Source: Chryseobacterium gleum (lineage in GTDB: Bacteria; Bacteroidota; Bacteroidia; Flavobacteriales; Flavobacteriaceae). Taken from it: a DNA stretch of 64,000 nucleotides. The position numbers and the translations under genes were made by a program. The notes under the pieces are model-generated. The model was not told the DNA's origin and did no database searches. It saw only the letters and a list, made by a program, of their open reading frames with translations. This document shows, piece by piece, positions 8,469 to 16,010 of the stretch. Location: assembly GCA_945881885.1 (NCBI GenBank), contig CAMCVI010000001.1, positions 1 to 64,000 on the forward strand, given 5' to 3'. Each line of letters opens with the position of its first letter. Position 1 is the first letter of the stretch.

Positions 8469-10457
8469 CTATAGCTTCACTTGTAATGCTTTAATCTCAT
8501 CTCTAAACTTGGCGGCTTGCATAAAGTCGAGTTCTTTAGCGGCTTTTTCCATAGCTTTGCGTTTGTCCCTAATTTTCTTTTCAATTTCGGGTTTGCTTAG
8601 GTACTCGCTTTCGGGTTCGGCAGCTTTATACGCTTGGTTTTCGTAGTATTGTGTAGAAACAGAATTGGCACCAAACGCGTTTCCTAAACTTTTATTTAAA
8701 GATTGTGGCGTTTTGTCATGTAACGTATTGTAAGCCGTTTGTTTTTCACGTCGGTATATGGTTTCGTCTATGGTGTGTTGCATACTCGCCGTAATTTTGT
8801 CGGCATACATAATAGCTTTTCCGTTAAGGTTTCTGGCGGCTCTTCCAACGGTTTGCGTTAACGAGCGTTTGCTACGTAAAAACCCTTCTTTGTCCGCATC
8901 TAAAATCGCCACAAGCGAAACTTCGGGTAAATCCAAACCTTCACGCAATAGGTTGACGCCAATTAATACATCAAAAACGCCTTTTCGTAGGTCTTGCATA
9001 ATTTCCACACGTTCCAAAGTATCTACATCGGAATGAATGTAACGGCATCGTATGGAAACTTTCGTAAGGTATTTGGCTAATTCTTCTGCTATACGTTTGG
9101 TTAACGTCGTAACTAAAACACGCTCGTCGGCTTCGCAACGCAACTGAATTTCTTCAATTAAATCATCTATTTGATTGGCACTTGGGCGAATTTCTATTAT
9201 TGGATCTAACAATCCTGTAGGACGAATAATTTGCTCTACATACACACCTTCTGATTTTTGCATTTCATAATCGGCAGGCGTGGCAGAAACATACAGCACC
9301 TGATTTTGTAGGGCTTCAAACTCTTCAAATTTTAAAGGGCGATTGTCCATAGCCGCTGGCAATCGGAAACCGTATTCTACCAAATTTTCTTTTCGGCTTC
9401 TGTCGCCACCGTACATCGCGTGTACTTGTGATATGGTAACGTGACTTTCATCAATAACCATTAAATAATCGTCTGGAAAATAGTCTAATAAACAGAAAGG
9501 GCGCGTGCCAGGTTCGCGACCATCAAGGTAACGCGAATAGTTTTCGATTCCAGAACAATAGCCCAATTCGCGAATCATTTCTAAATCGAAATTGGTGCGT
9601 TCTTCTAATCGTTTGGCTTCTAAATGTTTGCCTATTTCTTTAAAATAGTCCACTTGTTTTACCATGTCTTGCTGGATTTCCCAAATGGCTTTTTGTAAAA
9701 TATCAGGGGAAGTCACAAACATATTAGCAGGATAAATGCTTAACGAATCGTATTTTTCTAATACTTGTGCCGTTCGGGCATCAAACGCTTCAATTTCTTC
9801 AATTTCATCGCCAAAAAAGTGAATTCGAAAAGGTTCGTCGCCATAACTTGGAAATACTTCAACTGTATCGCCTTTGATACGAAAGGTTCCGGGTGTAAAT
9901 TCCATTTCGGTTCGGGAATATAAACTTTGCACCAATTGATGCAGTAATTTGGTTCGAGAAATGGCTTGTCCGCTTTTTAAAGTAATCACATTCTTTTGAA
10001 ATTCAACAGGATTTCCAATGCCATACAAACAAGAAACCGATGAAATTACAATAATATCTCTCCGACCAGAAAGCAGGGCAGAGGTAGTGCTTAAACGAAG
10101 TTTTTCGAGTTCTTCGTTAATAGATAAATCTTTTTCAATATAGGTTCCCGTTACCGGAATAAAGGCTTCGGGTTGGTAATAATCGTAATACGATACAAAA
10201 TATTGTACAGAATTATTAGGAAAAAATTGTTTAAACTCGGAATACAATTGTGCCGCGAGGGTTTTATTATGCGCTAAAACTAAAGTAGGTTTCTGTACTT
10301 CTTGCACCACATTGGCTACGGTAAATGTTTTTCCTGAACCCGTAACACCTAATAAGGTTTGGTATTTTTCGCCATTGATGATGCCTTTAGCTAATTTTTC
10401 AATTGCTTGAGGTTGGTCGCCAGTGGGAACGTAATCGGATACTACTTGGAATTTCAT
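8469..10457 (-). CDS. uvrB: Excinuclease ABC subunit B
   Basis: 662 residues, a normal length. UvrB takes damaged DNA from UvrA, opens it with its helicase-like fold and recruits UvrC. Seen are Walker A GVTGSGKT (37-44), the beta-hairpin YYDYYQPEAF that clamps one strand, the damage-binding YIEKDLSIN region, DESHVT (Walker B-like), SATPADYE, GVNLLREGLDLPEVS, QTVGRAARN (motif VI), and a C-terminal UVR motif (DKRKAMEKAAKELDFMQAAKFRDEI) that contacts UvrC. Its start lies 1 bp after the stop of the ParE-like toxin gene, so it is probably translated from the same message as uvrA and the toxin-antitoxin pair. Confidence 0.97.
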   Translation of the reverse strand: MKFQVVSDYVPTGDQPQAIEKLAKGIINGEKYQTLLGVTGSGKTFTVANVVQEVQKPTLVLAHNKTLAAQLYSEFKQFFPNNSVQYFVSYYDYYQPEAFIPVTGTYIEKDLSINEELEKLRLSTTSALLSGRRDIIVISSVSCLYGIGNPVEFQKNVITLKSGQAISRTKLLHQLVQSLYSRTEMEFTPGTFRIKGDTVEVFPSYGDEPFRIHFFGDEIEEIEAFDARTAQVLEKYDSLSIYPANMFVTSPDILQKAIWEIQQDMVKQVDYFKEIGKHLEAKRLEERTNFDLEMIRELGYCSGIENYSRYLDGREPGTRPFCLLDYFPDDYLMVIDESHVTISQVHAMYGGDRSRKENLVEYGFRLPAAMDNRPLKFEEFEALQNQVLYVSATPADYEMQKSEGVYVEQIIRPTGLLDPIIEIRPSANQIDDLIEEIQLRCEADERVLVTTLTKRIAEELAKYLTKVSIRCRYIHSDVDTLERVEIMQDLRKGVFDVLIGVNLLREGLDLPEVSLVAILDADKEGFLRSKRSLTQTVGRAARNLNGKAIMYADKITASMQHTIDETIYRREKQTAYNTLHDKTPQSLNKSLGNAFGANSVSTQYYENQAYKAAEPESEYLSKPEIEKKIRDKRKAMEKAAKELDFMQAAKFRDEIKALQVKL

Positions 10458-10458
10458 T

Positions 10459-10761
10459 TTAGATTTTTTTAGGATTTCGTTTTGTATGTCTTATCCTAAT
10501 TATGTATATTTCGTTCGGTGTAACTTTGTATGAAATTCTATAATTATAAATTTCAAAAGCTCTAAAATTTCCAGAATTAGATTTTTTCATTTCATCTAAC
10601 TCATAAATTTCCCAATTTGATTTTAGAATTGTCACAGATTCATATATAGTGGCAACAACTTTATTTGAAGTAGTTTTGCTTTTTGTTTTTTTTATTAAAT
10701 AGAAATAAATATTCTCTAATTGTTCTAAAGCGGTTTTAGTCCAAATTATTTCTTTTTCCAT
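10459..10761 (-). CDS. RelE/ParE-family toxin
   Basis: 100 residues with the ParE/RelE layout: WTKTALEQLENIYFYL helices, then ILKSNWEIYELDEM, the strand block NFRAFEIYNYRISYKV, and the last strand IYIIRIRHTKRNP. Such toxins inhibit gyrase (ParE) or cleave mRNA on the ribosome (RelE); the sequence alone does not decide, but the helical N-terminus and the arginines in the last strands fit ParE better. It overlaps the upstream antitoxin gene by 16 bp, as in classical modules. It is unusual in lying between uvrA and uvrB, with only 1 bp to uvrB. Confidence 0.85.
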   Translation of the reverse strand: MEKEIIWTKTALEQLENIYFYLIKKTKSKTTSNKVVATIYESVTILKSNWEIYELDEMKKSNSGNFRAFEIYNYRISYKVTPNEIYIIRIRHTKRNPKKI

Positions 10762-10973
10762 TCGTCAATTTTAGCTTTTACTTCATTATGAGAAACGGTA
10801 AAACCTTTTTCAATATCTTCTTCCGCCATTAAAATCTCCGAATTATAATCGTCATAAAGATTCTCTTTTTTAATTTTTGATTCAACTATAGTTCTCAAAG
10901 CATTTAAAAAAGATTTGTCTTCAATTTGATTTATTTCTTCAATTAATATGTTTTTTAATTCTAACGTATTCAT
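10746..10973 (-). CDS. Antitoxin of the RelE/ParE-type module
   Basis: 75 acidic residues. The N-terminal helical part (LELKNILIEEINQIEDKSFLNALRTIVESK) could dimerise. The C-terminal DYNSEILMAEEDIEKGFTVSHNEVKAKIDEW resembles toxin-neutralising tails of Bacteroidota antitoxins found next to RelE/ParE toxins. No clear ribbon-helix-helix or HTH DNA-binding motif was seen, so autoregulation is doubtful. It starts 21 bp after uvrA and its end overlaps the toxin start, so antitoxin precedes toxin. The assignment rests mostly on context and gene order. Confidence 0.78.
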   Translation of the reverse strand: MNTLELKNILIEEINQIEDKSFLNALRTIVESKIKKENLYDDYNSEILMAEEDIEKGFTVSHNEVKAKIDEWKKK

Positions 10974-10994
10974 ACTCTTGAAATTTTATCGAAA

Positions 10995-13805
10995 TTACAA
11001 TTTTTCTGCTAGATATTTTCCTGTCAGCGATTTTTTATTTTTTGCGATTTCTTCCGGTGTACCAAAAGCTACTAATTGCCCGCCATTTTCACCACCTTCA
11101 GGACCGATATCGATAATGTAATCGGCGCATTTTATAAGTTCTAAATTGTGTTCAATTACGATTATAGAATGTCCTTTTTCAATTAAAGCGTCAAATGATT
11201 TTAATAATTTTTTAATATCATGAAAATGCAAACCAGTAGTAGGTTCATCAAATACGAAAAGCATTTTTTCTTTGGTAGCACCTTTCACTAAAAACGAAGC
11301 CAATTTAATACGTTGTGCTTCACCACCAGAAAGGGTAGAAGAAGATTGTCCCAATTGCACATAGCCTAAACCTACATCTTTTAAAGGTTGTAATTTTTGC
11401 GTAATTTTATTTTGACCATGCGTTTCAAAAAAATCAACGGCTTCATCAATGGTCATTTTTAGAATATTATCGATGTTTTTGCCTTCAAAATTAACTTCTA
11501 ATACTTCTTTTTTAAAGCGTTTTCCGTTACACGTTTCACATTCTAAATGCACATCGGCCATAAATTGCATTTCAATGGTTACTTCGCCGTCTCCTTTACA
11601 CGTTTCACATCTTCCACCATCTACATTAAATGAAAAGTGTTTGGCTTGGTAATTTCTTAATTTTGAAGTGGTTTGTTTGGCATATAATTCCCTAATATCA
11701 TCGTAAGCTTTGATATAAGTAACTGGATTGGAACGCGAACTTCTTCCGATAGGATTTTGATCTACATATTCAATGTTTTTAAGGTGCGAAAAACTACCTT
11801 CTAAACTTGTAAATTGTCCTGCTTTTTCTCCAATTCCGGTTAGTTTTTTCTGTAAAGCGGGAAACAATATCTTTTTGACTAAAGTACTTTTTCCGCTACC
11901 AGAAACACCTGTAATTACCGTTAAGCAATCCAAAGGAAAGGTGACATTGATATTTTTTAAGTTATTTTCTCTTGCGCCAATAATATCAATATGATTTTTG
12001 AATTTTCTTCTGATTTTTGGCACTTCAATTTTTTCTTTTCCGTTTAAATATCTAGAAGTTAATGAATCTGATTTCAGAATTTCTGAATATGTGCCTTGCG
12101 CGACTAAATTGCCACCCAAAGTTCCAGCTTCCGGACCAATATCAATAATCATATCAGCGGCTTTCATGATGTCTTCGTCGTGCTCTACAATAATAACAGT
12201 ATTGCCTAACTTTTTTAAGTTGAGTAACACTTCAATCAATTTTTCTGTGTCTTTCGGGTGTAAACCAATACTTGGCTCATCTAAAATATACATGGAACCC
12301 ACTAACGAGCTTCCTAAAGAAGTTGCTAAATTGATTCGTTGCGATTCGCCACCAGAAAGTGATGCTGATTTTCTGTTTAAACTCAAATAATTTAAACCTA
12401 CGTTGTCTAAAAATGACAATCGGTTTTTAATTTCTATAAGTAATCGTTTCGCAACTTTTAAATCGTATTCCGATAATTCAATGGTGTTGAAAAACGGAAT
12501 TAATTTGATAATTGGCAAATCTACCAAGTCAGAAATGGTTTTTTTCGCGACTTTAATATTGTTGGTTTCTGAACGTAATCGTTTGCCATTACAAGCGTGG
12601 CATTTTGTTTTTCCTCTATAACGGGAAAGCATGACACGATTTTGAATTTTGTAATTATTGGCTTCTAAATCCTTAAAAAAGGCATTTAAACCAGTAAAAT
12701 ATTTATTTCCGTTCCATACAAGTGCTTTGTGCGCTTCTGATAATTCAAAATAAGGTTTGTGTATTGGAAAATCAAAATGGTGCGAATTATTTACCAATTG
12801 ATCTCGGTACCAACCCATACTTTCTCCTCGCCAAGGAAAAATAGCATTTTCATATACAGAAAGCGCGGTATTTGGTACAACAAGTTCTTCGTCAATACCA
12901 ATTACACTTCCGTAGCCTTCGCAAGTAGGACAAGCGCCGTAAGGATTATTAAAGCTAAATAAATGAATATTTGGTTCTAAAAAATCCATTCCATCTAATT
13001 GAAAATTGGAGTTGAAAACCACACGATTAGCTTTTTCAGGTTCTTGTAAGTATAGTTCTCCTTTTCCTTCATAAAATGCAATTTGTAGGGCATCAGCAAT
13101 TCGGTTTAAGAATTCTTCATCTGATTTTACTACGATTCTATCAATAACTAATAAAATTTCTTTGTTAGCCATGGTGTTTTCATCAATCATTTCAAGAGTT
13201 GCCACAAAATCGTCTAAACGAACCGTTTGGTTATCGATCAAAATTCTTGCAAAACCTTGTTGTAATAAAACCTTAAGTTTGTCATGTAATTTTCTGCCTT
13301 TTTCTAAATGAATAGGAGCCAATAAGAGCCATTTTGAATCCATTTCTAAGGATTGAATGTATTTTACTACATCTGAAACAGTCTGTTTTTTTACTTCCTC
13401 ACCAGAAATTGGTGAATAGGTTCTTCCAATTCTGGCAAATAATAATTTTAAGTAATCGTATATTTCTGTGGAAGTACCTACTGTGGAGCGCGCATTTGTA
13501 GTATTTACTTTTTGTTCAATTGCAATGGCAGGCGCAATTCCTTTAATATATTCCACTTTTGGCTTGTCTAATTTGCCTAAAAATTGTCTTGCATAAGATG
13601 ATAAACTTTCTACATAGCGTCTTTGTCCTTCCGCATATAGCGTATCAAAAGCCAAACTTGACTTTCCAGAACCCGAAAGTCCAGTAATCACCACCATTTG
13701 ATTTCTTGGGATGGCTACATCAATATTTTTTAAATTGTGCAATTGTGCCCCTTTTATCAAGATAAATTTTTTGGGTTCTAAAGAAGAAAAATCTGATTGC
13801 ATCAT
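10995..13805 (-). CDS. uvrA: Excinuclease ABC subunit A
   Basis: 936 residues, the expected size. UvrA is the dimeric ABC-type ATPase that first recognises bulky DNA lesions. Seen are Walker A GLSGSGKSS (first domain), the signature-insertion and UvrB-binding regions, zinc modules with CPTCEGYG, CHACNGKRLR, CETCKGDGEV and CETCNGKR, two LSGGE signatures (SLSGGESQR, TLSGGEAQR), Walker B ILDEPSIGLHP and VFDEPTTGLHF, and a second Walker A GVSGSGKST. There are two adjacent ATG codons at the start; either is possible. It is the first gene of the uvrA - antitoxin - toxin - uvrB unit, with a matching promoter just upstream. Confidence 0.97.
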   Translation of the reverse strand: MMQSDFSSLEPKKFILIKGAQLHNLKNIDVAIPRNQMVVITGLSGSGKSSLAFDTLYAEGQRRYVESLSSYARQFLGKLDKPKVEYIKGIAPAIAIEQKVNTTNARSTVGTSTEIYDYLKLLFARIGRTYSPISGEEVKKQTVSDVVKYIQSLEMDSKWLLLAPIHLEKGRKLHDKLKVLLQQGFARILIDNQTVRLDDFVATLEMIDENTMANKEILLVIDRIVVKSDEEFLNRIADALQIAFYEGKGELYLQEPEKANRVVFNSNFQLDGMDFLEPNIHLFSFNNPYGACPTCEGYGSVIGIDEELVVPNTALSVYENAIFPWRGESMGWYRDQLVNNSHHFDFPIHKPYFELSEAHKALVWNGNKYFTGLNAFFKDLEANNYKIQNRVMLSRYRGKTKCHACNGKRLRSETNNIKVAKKTISDLVDLPIIKLIPFFNTIELSEYDLKVAKRLLIEIKNRLSFLDNVGLNYLSLNRKSASLSGGESQRINLATSLGSSLVGSMYILDEPSIGLHPKDTEKLIEVLLNLKKLGNTVIIVEHDEDIMKAADMIIDIGPEAGTLGGNLVAQGTYSEILKSDSLTSRYLNGKEKIEVPKIRRKFKNHIDIIGARENNLKNINVTFPLDCLTVITGVSGSGKSTLVKKILFPALQKKLTGIGEKAGQFTSLEGSFSHLKNIEYVDQNPIGRSSRSNPVTYIKAYDDIRELYAKQTTSKLRNYQAKHFSFNVDGGRCETCKGDGEVTIEMQFMADVHLECETCNGKRFKKEVLEVNFEGKNIDNILKMTIDEAVDFFETHGQNKITQKLQPLKDVGLGYVQLGQSSSTLSGGEAQRIKLASFLVKGATKEKMLFVFDEPTTGLHFHDIKKLLKSFDALIEKGHSIIVIEHNLELIKCADYIIDIGPEGGENGGQLVAFGTPEEIAKNKKSLTGKYLAEKL

Positions 13806-13825
13806 TGTTTTTTTTATGAGAATGG

Positions 13826-13859
13826 CAAAGATAATTAATTATAATACTAAATGTATCAA
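13826..13859 (-). promoter_or_regulatory. Promoter of the uvrA unit
   Basis: On the minus strand, TTG at 13857-13859, a 23-bp spacer and TATCTTTG at 13826-13833 fit TTG-N-TAnnTTTG. The spacing is at the long end of the usual range. Confidence 0.5.
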
Positions 13860-13937
13860 TTCTTCTTTCAGATGATTAAAAATTCCTAAATACAACCTAT
13901 GAAATCGTTGTAGTTGGTATTTTAATTTTTATTTATG

Positions 13938-14078
13938 ACTATACATTAACTATACATTTTTTACTAAATATTGAAAAATAATAATTTAAAGTGCTGTAAT
14001 ACAGATACATACATTTTAAAAAATATTTGTTATTTTTTTTCAAAAAAAACCAAATTGTATAGTTTCTATATATACATT
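13938..14078 (+). promoter_or_regulatory. ACTATACATT repeats upstream of the glucan locus
   Basis: ACTATACATT occurs at 13938-13947 and again at 13949-13958, exactly 11 bp apart, so on the same face of the helix. An inverted copy (TGTATAGT) lies at 14056-14063 and TATACATT at 14071-14078. The motif recurs upstream of 19083. These are candidate binding sites for the locus regulator encoded at 16011. The rest of 13860-14147 is AT-rich with no gene seen. Confidence 0.45.
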
Positions 14079-14147
14079 TAAAATTGCGCATGTTTATTTT
14101 CTGCTAATTTTACATTTATCAATATTTAACCAATTAAATTTAATAGT

Positions 14148-15899
14148 ATGAAAAAAATTACGTATTTATTTACATTTTTAATTTCCATTTGGGGTTTTTC
14201 ACAAAATCTTGTAACAAATGGAAATTTTCAGACAGGTACTGCTTCACCTTGGACTGGTAATGCTGCAAATGTTGTTGACTTGGGTGCTTCAAATTTTGTT
14301 AATCAAGCTAATGTAGCAGTAGCAGGAAATCCTTGGGATGTAAATTTAAGCCAAGTAGTTAACTTAGTAGACGGTAAAACTTATTTGTTAAAATTTGATG
14401 CCTTTACTGCTACAGCAACAGGAACTAGAACTTTGATTTCTGGTTTAGGGCAAACGGCTGCTCCTTTTGCATCATTAACTGCTACATCAGTATTAACTCC
14501 TAACCCTCAAACATTTAGTTACGAATTTACTATTAATTATGGAAATACTGTTACTGATAGAGTGATTTTTGATATGGGTAATGCTACTGGATTTGTGTTT
14601 ATTGATAATGTTTCTGTTGTAGAAGTCCTTCCATTAATACAAAATTTTCAAACTCCTGCTAACTATACTTCTGTTGCAGCATTTGGCGGAGCTTCAGCTG
14701 CTATAACAACTGATCCAGCTGCAGGTGCTGCAAATGGTAGTGTATTAAAAGGAACTAGTGTTGCAGGTGGTCAGGTTTGGCAAGGAATTGAATTTTATCA
14801 AACGGTAAAAAAAGCAAAATTAACTACTAATAAAACAATGACTGTTGATGTATATTGTTCACAAGCATTTAATTTATTAGGTAGAGTTGAAGTAGGAGGT
14901 CCTGTATCTGCAAATGCTCAAGCATACACAACTCCAGGTCAATGGCAAACGTTAACTTTTAATTTTGCTGTACCAATGGATGGCCAGTCTATTGCAAATG
15001 GAGAATATGAAAAAATTGTTTTTTATGCAAATTGGAATGCAGCTAATACTGGATTTAATACTGCAGTAAATTTTGTTTTCTACGTTGACAATATAAGAGC
15101 TGAGGAGGCTGCATTTACACTACCACCAGCTGGACCTACAGTAGCTGCACCAACTCCACCGTCAAGACCTGTTGGTGAGTTTATCTCTTTATTTAGTAAT
15201 GCTTACACTAATATTAGTGTTGCCGAATGGTCTACATCTTGGGATAACTCAAGTATTTTTGATCTTGTTTCCGTTCCTGGTGACGACATTAAAAGAATCA
15301 CTTTTGGAGATTTCTTAGGTGTGCAATTTACTAATTATGAAAATGCTACCAATATGACTCATTTTCATATGGATTATTTTATTACCGCAGGAACAAATTT
15401 GACGGGTAAAGTTTTGAATCCTAAATGGTCTAACCATGCTGCAATGGCTGGAGAAACCAATGCTCTTTTGTTAACTCATTTACCAACTACAGCAGGTTCT
15501 TGGGTTTCAATAGATGTACCACTTTCGACTTTATCACCTCAAGGGCCAGGAGTTGCATTTGCTAGAGAAAAATTATATCAATTTTTAATTACTTCAAATC
15601 TAGGAATTGTTTATGTAGATAATATTTATTTACATAAAAACACGGTATTATCTTCAGATAGCTTTGCAGTTTCAAATGTAAAATTATATCCAAACCCTAC
15701 ATCTAATGTGTTAAACATTGAGTCAGTTGGAACTATTCAGAATATAGCAGTTTATAATGTTTTAGGACAAGAAGTTGTAAACAAATCAACAAATGAATCT
15801 TCAATTCGTTTAGATGTTTCAGGATTAAACGCAGGTGTTTATGTAATAAAAACTGTAATTGATGGAAAAGTTTCATCTACCAAATTTATAAAAGAATAA
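14148..15899 (+). CDS. T9SS-exported glycan-binding protein, multi-domain
   Basis: 583 residues, a secreted or surface non-catalytic protein. A signal peptide (MKKITYLFTFLISIWGFSQ) comes first. Residues 20-160 form a CBM4/9-like beta-sandwich (LVTNGNFQTGTASPWTGNA ... VFIDNVSVVEV). Residues about 162-325 form a second sandwich ending FYVDNIRAEE. A Pro-rich linker (PTVAAPTPPSRP) leads to a third sandwich with FISLFSNAYTNISV and ending GIVYVDNIYLH; its relative ends the lipoprotein at 22222. The last 75 residues are a type A T9SS sorting domain (VKLYPNPTSNVLNIES ... GVYVIKTV ... KFIKE). No catalytic motif was seen. It likely captures beta-glucan at the surface. It is monocistronic, with the ACTATACA repeats upstream and a strong terminator downstream. 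Confidence 0.85.
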   Translation: MKKITYLFTFLISIWGFSQNLVTNGNFQTGTASPWTGNAANVVDLGASNFVNQANVAVAGNPWDVNLSQVVNLVDGKTYLLKFDAFTATATGTRTLISGLGQTAAPFASLTATSVLTPNPQTFSYEFTINYGNTVTDRVIFDMGNATGFVFIDNVSVVEVLPLIQNFQTPANYTSVAAFGGASAAITTDPAAGAANGSVLKGTSVAGGQVWQGIEFYQTVKKAKLTTNKTMTVDVYCSQAFNLLGRVEVGGPVSANAQAYTTPGQWQTLTFNFAVPMDGQSIANGEYEKIVFYANWNAANTGFNTAVNFVFYVDNIRAEEAAFTLPPAGPTVAAPTPPSRPVGEFISLFSNAYTNISVAEWSTSWDNSSIFDLVSVPGDDIKRITFGDFLGVQFTNYENATNMTHFHMDYFITAGTNLTGKVLNPKWSNHAAMAGETNALLLTHLPTTAGSWVSIDVPLSTLSPQGPGVAFAREKLYQFLITSNLGIVYVDNIYLHKNTVLSSDSFAVSNVKLYPNPTSNVLNIESVGTIQNIAVYNVLGQEVVNKSTNESSIRLDVSGLNAGVYVIKTVIDGKVSSTKFIKE

Positions 15900-15919
15900 T
15901 CAAAAGTATATTATATTTA

Positions 15920-15950
15920 AAAGACTGTCAGAAATGGCAGTCTTTTTTTT
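15920..15950 (+). terminator. Intrinsic terminator
   Basis: AAAGACTGTC / GGCAGTCTTT is a 10-bp stem with one G-U pair and a six-base loop, followed by a T run. It separates the binding-protein gene from the regulator gene. Confidence 0.9.
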
Positions 15951-16010
15951 TAAATCATTTTTTTTTTTATATGGTTTTAATATATATCTTTAATTTTTAA
16001 TTATAATGAA

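Noticed and set aside
11449..12962. Open antisense frames inside uvrA
   Set aside because: They mirror the codon pattern of uvrA, have no recognisable domain and overlap a clearly real gene.
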